Assembly (NCBI GenBank): GCA_007123985.1
Contig: SLGA01000158.1
Location: forward strand, 1 to 9,840
Direction of reading: 5' to 3'
DNA length: 9,840 nt
From: Balneolaceae bacterium
GTDB taxonomy: Bacteria; Bacteroidota; Rhodothermia; Balneolales; Balneolaceae
Part shown: piece after piece, positions 1-5,727 of the stretch
Layout of the letters: the number at the start of each line of letters is the position of its first letter
Position numbering within the stretch: position 1 is the stretch's first letter
Program-made: the position numbers and the translations under genes
Notes under the pieces: model-generated
Databases searched by the model: none
What the model was told of the DNA's origin: nothing
Seen by the model: only the letters and a program-made list of their open reading frames with translations

Positions 1-83
1 ATAATATTGGTGCCGAATTCAGGAAGATGCTGGAGAATTACATCCAGAAAAATTACGGAAAAGAAGAAAAAGCCGGTGCTTAA
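1..83 (+). CDS. C-terminal end of an unidentified protein (5' truncated by the window)
   Basis: An open frame enters from the left edge (first full codon at base 3) and closes at a TAA at 81-83. It gives 26 residues, NIGAEFRKMLENY followed by a Lys/Glu-rich tail ending KEEKAGA. The tail is charged and helical-looking, with no membrane or sorting signal, so the protein is probably cytoplasmic. The fragment is too short to assign a family. It lies on the same strand as the glucan genes, but an inverted repeat and two operators separate it from them, so it is probably a separate transcription unit. That the frame is coding is inferred only from its continuity and plausible composition. Confidence 0.5.
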   Translation, partial: NIGAEFRKMLENYIQKNYGKEEKAGA

Positions 84-111
84 TATTTCTACTCCTTTAT
101 CGCCCGATTAT

Positions 112-134
112 ACCTAAAACAGCTTTATTTAGGT
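112..134. repeat. Perfect 7-bp inverted repeat, possible weak terminator of the upstream gene
   Basis: ACCTAAA (112-118) and TTTAGGT (128-134) are exact inverted copies around a 9-base loop, starting 29 bases after the upstream stop codon. The stem is AT-rich and no T-tract follows it, so it would be a poor intrinsic terminator. It could instead be a protein-binding site next to the upstream operator. The symmetry is seen directly; the role is inference. Confidence 0.35.
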
Positions 135-138
135 CAAA

Positions 139-152
139 TGTAAGCAGTTACA
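139..152. promoter_or_regulatory. Upstream LacI-family operator, imperfect copy
   Basis: TGTAAGCAGTTACA shares the half-site TGTAAGC with the perfect palindrome at 279-292. Its outer five bases on each side are symmetric, and flanking AA/TT extends the symmetry to AATGTAA...TTACATT (137-154). The centre is CA rather than CG, so this is probably the weaker, auxiliary site. Its centre is 140 bp from the centre of the second site, about 13 helical turns, a distance at which a tetrameric or bridging LacI-type repressor could loop DNA. The likely ligand is the LacI-family protein encoded at 1674-2666. Confidence 0.65.
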
Positions 153-228
153 TTAAAATACTTGCCACTGCTTCAGCGAAATCTTAGAGAGTAAAATGGG
201 AAAATGCCGCCCGCCGCACTAAAATCGA

Positions 229-253
229 TAAATTTGTTTTTTAAATGTTGACA
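229..253 (+). promoter_or_regulatory. Candidate promoter elements for the SusE/F-like gene
   Basis: Two alternatives are visible. TAAATTTG at 229-236 fits the Bacteroidota -7 consensus TAnnTTTG, but no convincing -33 TTTG lies 19-21 bases upstream. TTGACA at 248-253 is a perfect sigma-70 type -35 hexamer, but no good -10 follows at 16-18 bases. With either start, the palindromic operator at 279-292 would lie at or just downstream of the initiation region, as expected for repression. The elements are seen; their use as a promoter is inference. Confidence 0.3.
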
Positions 254-278
254 AAAGTGTCTTTTTTTCTGATCTTAC

Positions 279-292
279 TGTAAGCGCTTACA
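279..292. promoter_or_regulatory. Perfect palindromic LacI-family operator
   Basis: TGTAAGCGCTTACA is an exact 14-bp palindrome with a central CpG, the classical architecture bound by LacI/GalR-family dimers; it also resembles cre and MalR-type sites. In this family the hinge-helix leucine wedges into the central CpG step. It sits 76 bases upstream of the lipoprotein start codon and downstream of both candidate promoters, where a bound repressor would block initiation or early elongation. The regulator encoded at 1674-2666 is the obvious candidate ligand. Confidence 0.8.
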
Positions 293-355
293 TTCTTGAG
301 CGGTACTAACATTTATAACTTATTATTTAACAATCAGTTACAAAATCAAACAAGT

Positions 356-360
356 AGGAG
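356..360 (+). promoter_or_regulatory. Shine-Dalgarno sequence fixing the lipoprotein start
   Basis: AGGAG at 356-360 lies 7 bases before the ATG at 368. It supports that start over an in-frame TTG at 296, which would add 24 residues ahead of the signal peptide. It stands out because the other full-length genes here lack a good ribosome binding site, as is common in Bacteroidota. Confidence 0.6.
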
Positions 361-367
361 TAAGGAA

Positions 368-1483
368 ATGAAAAAATATATGATGATTCTCTTCGCACTG
401 TTTGTAGGTCTGGCAATGATCTCCTGCAGTGATGATAGTGTAAGCATTATCGAATTACCCGAAGAAGAAGAGCCGGAAGGCTTTATATACTCAATTAATT
501 TTGATGTAGAAGGCGGCGGCACATTTACATTCTCGGTAGATATGGACGGAGCAACGATTGAAGGAGAAGATCTCCCTGATGGTTTTGAGGGAGACGTATT
601 TGAGTTCGATCCGGATAATCACGAAGTATTTATTGCAGGATCGATGGTAGGCTGGCCTCAGCCCGGAACAGAACGTTCACTGAGACTGACAAGAGCCGGA
701 TCTAACGGTGGAACTGTACCTGCAGGCAATGCTGAATTTAAGTTCTTCATCGTATTTGATGGCATGGATTTTGAAGCGAATGACGGCTGGTCTTATGGAG
801 AGTGGGAAGGAAATCCAAACAGAAGTACTGAAGTTACCTCTGGTGGTACCTTTAGTTCAGACTGGGGCGATCAACCGGAAGTAGAAGAACCATCTGGTGA
901 TTTTCCTGAAACCCTTTACCTTGCCGGAAGTTTTCAGGAAGCAAGTGGATATGGTTCAGATTGGTCACCATCGGAAGGCCCTCAGATCCCATCAACAGAC
1001 ACTGGTATATACGATGGTTATGTATTCTTTGCTGAAGACGGGTTCGAATTCAAGCTGGTGAAAGGCGATGACTGGGGTGATGGTGACTTTGGTGGCGCAG
1101 ATGGCGAACTCACCGATGGCGGTGACAATATCCAGTCAGGCGACGCCGGCTACAAACGGGTTTTCGTGAATGCTGTAGATATGACCTATTCACTGACTAA
1201 TACAGTTTGGGGAATAATTGGTGATGCCACACCCAATGGTTGGGATGCAAGCACTGAAATGGAATTTGATGCTGAAACCAAAACATGGTCGATTACTGTT
1301 GACCTTGAAGATGGCGAAATGAAATTCCGTGCCAATGACGATTGGGATATAAATGTAGGTGACAATGATGGTGACGGTACACTGCAAAATGATGGTTCAA
1401 ACATTCCTGTTGATGCAGGCAATTATACCATCACATTAGATCTTAACGGAACGGAGTGGACATATTCCGTAGAAGCTAATTAA
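368..1483 (+). CDS. SusE/SusF-like surface starch-binding lipoprotein
   Basis: A 371-residue lipoprotein. Residues 1-20 form a type II signal peptide: KK near the start, a hydrophobic core, then the lipobox MIS-Cys20. The following Ser-Asp-Asp resembles the Bacteroidota lipoprotein export signal, so surface exposure is likely. An acidic linker (EEEEPE, about 32-37) leads to three related beta-rich modules at about 86-168, 182-277 and 280-371. Each begins VFIAG/LYLAG/WGIIG, has a Trp-containing loop, and continues with an EFKF/EFKL/MKFR strand. Modules 2 and 3 also share DDW...G..G...L.DGG/DGS.NI. This is the SusE/SusF pattern of glucan-binding modules. Known family members bind starch or maltodextrin at the cell surface without cleaving it. 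The start at 368 is chosen because of the signal peptide and AGGAG site. The gene has its own operators upstream and a strong terminator downstream, so it is probably monocistronic and repressed by the LacI-type regulator. The product is strongly acidic. No SusC or SusD is visible. Confidence 0.8.
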   Translation: MKKYMMILFALFVGLAMISCSDDSVSIIELPEEEEPEGFIYSINFDVEGGGTFTFSVDMDGATIEGEDLPDGFEGDVFEFDPDNHEVFIAGSMVGWPQPGTERSLRLTRAGSNGGTVPAGNAEFKFFIVFDGMDFEANDGWSYGEWEGNPNRSTEVTSGGTFSSDWGDQPEVEEPSGDFPETLYLAGSFQEASGYGSDWSPSEGPQIPSTDTGIYDGYVFFAEDGFEFKLVKGDDWGDGDFGGADGELTDGGDNIQSGDAGYKRVFVNAVDMTYSLTNTVWGIIGDATPNGWDASTEMEFDAETKTWSITVDLEDGEMKFRANDDWDINVGDNDGDGTLQNDGSNIPVDAGNYTITLDLNGTEWTYSVEAN

Positions 1484-1505
1484 TAATTCATGTGGTTATG
1501 AATTG

Positions 1506-1541
1506 AAGCCCGCTCACATGATTCTGTGGGCGGGTTTTTTT
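1506..1541 (+). terminator. Rho-independent terminator after the SusE/F-like gene
   Basis: A GC-rich stem pairs 1506-1518 (core GCCCGCTCACA) with 1525-1537 (core TGTGGGCGGG). It has two G-T wobbles, a six-base loop and a run of seven T (1535-1541). It starts 22 bases after the TAA of the lipoprotein gene. It should separate that gene from the repressor-amylase unit, whose promoter would then lie in the 132 bases at 1542-1673. In that spacer I see no clear promoter hexamers and no copy of the TGTAAGCG operator. Confidence 0.9.
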
Positions 1542-1673
1542 ATCTAAAAACCACTTTATGAATAATCTTCTCATTGTTCCAGATCCACGTGGTTAATTCG
1601 TATTATCACAGGGATATTTCGTCTCCGGACATGCATATCCAACTGTTAATCGGAAAAATCTAAACGTAAATAA

Positions 1674-2666
1674 ATGCCCAAAACCATATACGATATTGCC
1701 AAAGAAGCCGGTGTTAGTATTGCCACTGTATCGAGGGTATTTAATAGCTCTAACAGTGTAAAAGATTCAACTCGGGAAAAAATTCTGAAAATTGCCGATG
1801 ATCTTGGTTATCATCCGCAAGCCTATGCCCAGGGGTTGGCAAGTAAGAAAAAAAACAGCATGATGATGCTTGTTCCGGTTATGTCGAACTATTTCTTTAC
1901 TGAAATACTGCGCGGCACTCAGGATGTTCTTGCTGATGAGAATATCGAACTGACCATTCTTAACATCAACCAGGAAAAAGGTGTGTTTCGGCAGGTAGAG
2001 CAGGTGATTAAACGCCAGTGGGCCGATGGATACCTTATCGTATCGCTGCATATGACACAGCAGGAGCTCCAAAAACTCAAACGTTACAATGTACCGATCA
2101 GTCTGCTTGATGACCACTCAACCCATTTCGATTCAGTAAGTTTTAACAACGAACAGGGCGGTTATACAGCCACTACATATCTTTTAGGTAAAGGCCATAG
2201 GCGTATTGTTTTTCTATCCGGGCGAAAAGAAGCTATTCCCAATAAAGAGCGTTTCAAAGGGTATTTGAAAGCGTTACGAGAAAGCAAAGTGCCATTTGAT
2301 GAGAGCCTTCATATTACCGGCGATTCGATGGACCGGGACGGATTCACTGAAAAAAACGGGTACGAAGCGATGTGCAAAATCCTGAATCTCGACAAACCTG
2401 TGGATGCTATTTTTTGCACATCGGATATTAAAGCTGTGGGAGCACTAAAAGCGATGAACGATTTCGGAAAACGGATTCCCCTTATCAGCTACGACAATCT
2501 CTCTATTTCTGAATACATAGGCCTCTCTACAATTTTCCAGCCGATGTATAAAATGGGTTGCCAGGCTACGCGTCACCTGCTCAACCGCATTGATAATCCC
2601 GATGTGATTATATGTGATCATATCCACAATCCGGAGCTCATTATACGAGACTCATCCGAAATCTGA
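1674..2666 (+). CDS. LacI/GalR-family transcriptional repressor
   Basis: A 330-residue cytoplasmic DNA-binding regulator. Residues 4-23 (TIYDIAKEAGVSIATVSRV) are the LacI helix-turn-helix. Residues 46-59 (YHPQAYAQGLASKK) are the hinge helix, with Leu55 as the minor-groove leucine. The SIATVSR recognition helix is like that of CcpA/MalR-type members that bind TGTAAnCG half-sites, matching the palindrome at 279-292. Residues 61-330 form the periplasmic-binding-protein-like effector domain: LVPVMSNYFFTEILRG, DGYLIVS, ERFKGYLKAL, DAIFCTSDIKAVGALKA and ISYDN are recognisable. The sugar ligand cannot be read from the sequence; maltose or a maltodextrin is inferred from the neighbours. There is no Shine-Dalgarno before ATG 1674. 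The amylase gene starts 18 bases downstream, so the two are probably co-transcribed. Oddity: between RIP (267-269) and LISYDN the usual four residues of the family pattern P-x-D-I-x are missing. Confidence 0.9.
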   Translation: MPKTIYDIAKEAGVSIATVSRVFNSSNSVKDSTREKILKIADDLGYHPQAYAQGLASKKKNSMMMLVPVMSNYFFTEILRGTQDVLADENIELTILNINQEKGVFRQVEQVIKRQWADGYLIVSLHMTQQELQKLKRYNVPISLLDDHSTHFDSVSFNNEQGGYTATTYLLGKGHRRIVFLSGRKEAIPNKERFKGYLKALRESKVPFDESLHITGDSMDRDGFTEKNGYEAMCKILNLDKPVDAIFCTSDIKAVGALKAMNDFGKRIPLISYDNLSISEYIGLSTIFQPMYKMGCQATRHLLNRIDNPDVIICDHIHNPELIIRDSSEI

Positions 2667-2684
2667 CATCTGTAATTCCACACT

Positions 2685-5597
2685 ATGAAACTCCTGAAAA
2701 ACTTCATCTCAATATCTGTAATCCTGATTCTTTTTCGGCCGTTATCTGCACAGGTCATAGAAACGGTACCGGCCTTTCCAACAGAAGATCAGCCAATCAC
2801 AATAATTTTTGATGCATCCGAAGCAGAAAGAAGTGATTTGGAAGGGTACACGGGCGAAGTTTATGCCCATACCGGTGTAATTGTCTCCGAGCAGGACAGA
2901 AATACGGGAACCTGGAGCTATGTGAAAACCGATTGGGGCGAAAACACACCCGAAACACGCCTCACCAGCCTCGGTAATGATCGATGGCAGCTCGATATTG
3001 AAAATATCCGTGAGTACTACGGCGTGCCGGCTTCAAACAGAATTTACCAGATAGCAATTCTTTTCAGAAGTGATGATGCCAGCAGACAAACTGAAGATCT
3101 TTTTATTGACATTTTTGATGATGAACTCCTGGTCCGTTTTTCCCGCCCGGCAGTATCACCACCAAACCCGTTTTTTGCTGATTTGAACAGTGACGTGGAG
3201 TTTGAGATTGTGGGCATATCACCTGATGGAACGTTGGCTTCTATTACACTTTTCGAGGGAAACAATGAGATTGCAAGCATTTCGAACAGTGATACACTTC
3301 GCTACGATTACACCGTAACAAGTTCAGGCCGAAGTGACTTCAGAGCGGTAGCTGAAGATGGTTCGGGCAATCGTGTTGAAGATGAACTATATATCATAGT
3401 TAACCCGGAAGTAACCCTGCAGGCGCGACCACATGGAATTGAAGACGGCATCACATATCATGAAGATGGTTCAACCGTAACATTCTCGCTTTTTGCTCCT
3501 TCAAAAGAGTTTGTTTATGTAATTGGTGATCACAGCGACTGGGAAGTACGCGAAGAGTATTTCATGAAGCGGGATTTTGCCCGTAGTGATAGTGTTCACT
3601 ACTGGCTTACAATAGAAGATTTCACACCGGGAGAGGCCTACCGGTTTCAATATCTTATTGATGGAGAAATCCGTACGGCCGATCTCTTTTCTGAGCTCGT
3701 ACTGCATCCATCGCGCGATCAGGGCATCTCATCATCTGTATATCCAAACATGCCGTCCTATCCACAGGGATTAACAACGGAATATGTAACTGTAATCCAT
3801 CCTGGCAGAGAAGCGTACCAGTGGCAGGTAACCGATTTTGAGCGTCCGCCCGTGGATGAACTGGTAGTGTACGAACTGTTGCTTCGCGATTTTGTGGAAG
3901 AGAGTACTTACACAACACTGCGGGATACGCTTGGGTACCTTGAAAGGCTGGGGGTGAATGTGGTGGAACTGATGCCTGTACAGGAGTTTGATGGGAACCT
4001 GAGCTGGGGATACAACCCCGTATTTCATGGAGCACTGGATAAATCATACGGTACACGCCGTGCATTCAAAGAGTTTGTTGATGAAGCGCATCGTCGCGGT
4101 ATGGCTGTAGTATTGGATGTGGTGTATAATCACGCGCAGGATGATTCACCTCTCATCCGAACATTTGGTACGAACCGTGTGGGCTCAAATACCGCTTTTT
4201 CAGCCGGTAACCCTTTGCTTGGTCCCGGCCATGCTTACAATGTATTTTTTCATCTGAATCATGATCATCCTTACATCAAATACTGGCTGGACCGAATGAA
4301 TCGCTACTGGCTTGAGACGTACAATATTGATGGCTATCGGTTTGATTTAACGAAAGGATTTGCATCAAATGTAAATAATCAGGCACTTCTTGATGGGAAC
4401 AATCCCCGGAGAATTGCCAATCTAAAGCGAATGTATGATGCCATCAGGGAGTACGATGAGGATGCCTACATTATACTTGAACATTTTGCGGCTAACAGTG
4501 AAGAGCGCGAGCTGGAACAGTACGGAATGCTGCTTTGGGGGAATCACAATTTTAATTATTCAGAAGGTGTGATGGGATGGAACCAGGGCGGAAATTCGGA
4601 TATGTCCGGTATCTATTTTCGTAACCGGGGTTTTGAAAACCCTCATCTTATCGGCTACATGGAGAGCCACGATGAGCAATGGCTAATGCATAAAGCAGCC
4701 AATTTCGGAAATCAAACAAACCCTGATTATGATGTTCGCGAACTGGATGTGGCACTCCAGCGAATGAAACTTGCCGCATCATTTTTCTTTACCATTCCGG
4801 GCCCTAAAATGCTTTGGCAGTTTGGCGAGCTTGGTTACGGATATGCTGATGGTGAATGCGTGAAACCGGGCGATGGCAGTAATGGAGATTGCCGGCCACA
4901 GGATCCTGGCCGAACAGCTGAAAAACCCGTTCGTTGGGAATATTATAATGAAGAGAACCGAAACCGTGTTTACCGTTCATACGGTGAGCTAACCCGCCTT
5001 CGAAATACAAGTCCGGTTTTTACAAGCAGGGATACCGAATTTTCCTCACAGCTTCGGGGCAGTACAAAGTGGATACGGCTTGAACACCCCGACATGGATG
5101 CTGTTATTATTGGTAATTTTGGAGTTACTGAAAGCGAAAAGAGTGTTGAATTTCCGCGTTCCGGGGAATGGTTCGAATTTGTAACAGGTACTTCTGATAC
5201 ATTTGACTCAGCTACAGCAGATTTCTTCCTATTCCCGGGAGAGTTCAGAATATATACATCAGAAAGAGTGGAACCGGCAGAACCTAATGTCTTTTTTCCT
5301 GTTGGAGATGATGGTTTTGGAAATGTACCGGAAGAATTTAAGCTCAATTCAAATTTCCCGAATCCGTTCAATCCAACCACGCAGATTGAGTACGAAGTGC
5401 CACAGGAAGCCGCTTTAACAATTCGTGTATATGATATGCTTGGCAGAGAAGTGGCTCTGCTGGTAAATGAAGAAGCACACCGCCCCGGTCGATTTACAGT
5501 TACGTTTGATGGTTCATCACTCAGCAGCGGTGTTTATATAGCACGATTAGTTGGCGGAGGCACAACTTCTGTAGAAAAAATGACACTTATCAAATGA
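2685..5597 (+). CDS. Secreted GH13 alpha-amylase-family glycoside hydrolase with type IX sorting domain
   Basis: A 970-residue exported enzyme, predicted to hydrolyse alpha-1,4- or alpha-1,6-glucosidic bonds in starch-like polymers. Residues 1-23 are a Sec signal peptide ending LSAQ. Residues about 25-145 and 150-240 look like beta-sandwich/Ig-like accessory modules. Residues about 243-345 resemble a CBM48/E-set glucan-binding module (VTFSLFAPS, FVYVIGDHSDW, YRFQYLIDG). The catalytic barrel spans about 390-770 with all four GH13 regions: DVVYNH (478-483), GYRFDLTK with nucleophile Asp554, YIILEH with acid/base Glu599, and YMESHD with Asp663. A C-terminal beta module (about 785-860) follows. 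The sorting domain (about 885-970) has NFPNPFNPTTQIEYEVP, VYDMLGREV and LSSGVYIARL. The enzyme should therefore leave through the type IX system and be surface-anchored or released. Cys725 and Cys736 are the only cysteines and could form a disulfide. The exact specificity (amylase, pullulanase, neopullulanase) cannot be told. It is probably co-expressed with the repressor 18 bases upstream. There is no ribosome binding site. Confidence 0.9.
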   Translation: MKLLKNFISISVILILFRPLSAQVIETVPAFPTEDQPITIIFDASEAERSDLEGYTGEVYAHTGVIVSEQDRNTGTWSYVKTDWGENTPETRLTSLGNDRWQLDIENIREYYGVPASNRIYQIAILFRSDDASRQTEDLFIDIFDDELLVRFSRPAVSPPNPFFADLNSDVEFEIVGISPDGTLASITLFEGNNEIASISNSDTLRYDYTVTSSGRSDFRAVAEDGSGNRVEDELYIIVNPEVTLQARPHGIEDGITYHEDGSTVTFSLFAPSKEFVYVIGDHSDWEVREEYFMKRDFARSDSVHYWLTIEDFTPGEAYRFQYLIDGEIRTADLFSELVLHPSRDQGISSSVYPNMPSYPQGLTTEYVTVIHPGREAYQWQVTDFERPPVDELVVYELLLRDFVEESTYTTLRDTLGYLERLGVNVVELMPVQEFDGNLSWGYNPVFHGALDKSYGTRRAFKEFVDEAHRRGMAVVLDVVYNHAQDDSPLIRTFGTNRVGSNTAFSAGNPLLGPGHAYNVFFHLNHDHPYIKYWLDRMNRYWLETYNIDGYRFDLTKGFASNVNNQALLDGNNPRRIANLKRMYDAIREYDEDAYIILEHFAANSEERELEQYGMLLWGNHNFNYSEGVMGWNQGGNSDMSGIYFRNRGFENPHLIGYMESHDEQWLMHKAANFGNQTNPDYDVRELDVALQRMKLAASFFFTIPGPKMLWQFGELGYGYADGECVKPGDGSNGDCRPQDPGRTAEKPVRWEYYNEENRNRVYRSYGELTRLRNTSPVFTSRDTEFSSQLRGSTKWIRLEHPDMDAVIIGNFGVTESEKSVEFPRSGEWFEFVTGTSDTFDSATADFFLFPGEFRIYTSERVEPAEPNVFFPVGDDGFGNVPEEFKLNSNFPNPFNPTTQIEYEVPQEAALTIRVYDMLGREVALLVNEEAHRPGRFTVTFDGSSLSSGVYIARLVGGGTTSVEKMTLIK

Positions 5598-5612
5598 CTA
5601 CGTATCAGAGAA

Positions 5613-5645
5613 ATCGTCACTCCGGGTAAAACCGGGAATGACGAT
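5613..5645. repeat. Long imperfect hairpin between convergent genes, REP-like
   Basis: Arms 5613-5627 (ATCGTCACTCCGGGT) and 5631-5645 (ACCGGGAATGACGAT) pair over 15 positions with two mismatches and a 3-base AAA loop, starting 16 bases after the amylase stop codon. No T-run follows on either strand, so it is not a standard intrinsic terminator, though it could stop or protect transcripts in the convergent spacer. The TCGTCATTCCCGG-type arm resembles dispersed palindromic repeats found between genes in many bacteria. Only one copy is visible here. The rest of the 5598-5727 spacer is AT-rich with no clear feature. Confidence 0.65.
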
Positions 5646-5727
5646 GTGTTAAGGATTCTAATCAAAATAAAAGAAAGTAGATTCACTCTCCCCATATTAT
5701 ACCAATTATCGTTCCACTTTAGTGATT

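Noticed and set aside
250..268. GACA-AAAG-TGTC followed by seven T, a possible mini-terminator or attenuator
   Set aside because: The stem is only 4 bp, too weak for termination, and it overlaps the TTGACA hexamer; probably chance.
296..367. N-terminal extension of the lipoprotein frame from a TTG at 296
   Set aside because: It would bury the signal peptide and lipobox 24 residues inside the protein. The ATG at 368 has an AGGAG site and a proper signal sequence.
1585..1592. CCACGTGG palindrome in the spacer before the repressor
   Set aside because: Eight bases is short and unlike the TGTAAGCG operators; no reason to assign a factor.
1767..2117. 116-codon reverse-strand frame inside the repressor gene
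   Set aside because: It overlaps the well-conserved LacI coding frame and has no motif or start signal.
3655..4065. 136-codon reverse-strand frame inside the amylase gene
   Set aside because: It lies antisense to the GH13 coding region, has low-complexity shadow-like composition and no recognisable motif.
4970..5380. 136-codon reverse-strand frame inside the amylase C-terminus
   Set aside because: Its Ser/Pro-rich translation is typical of an antisense shadow, and the sense strand encodes the conserved sorting domain.
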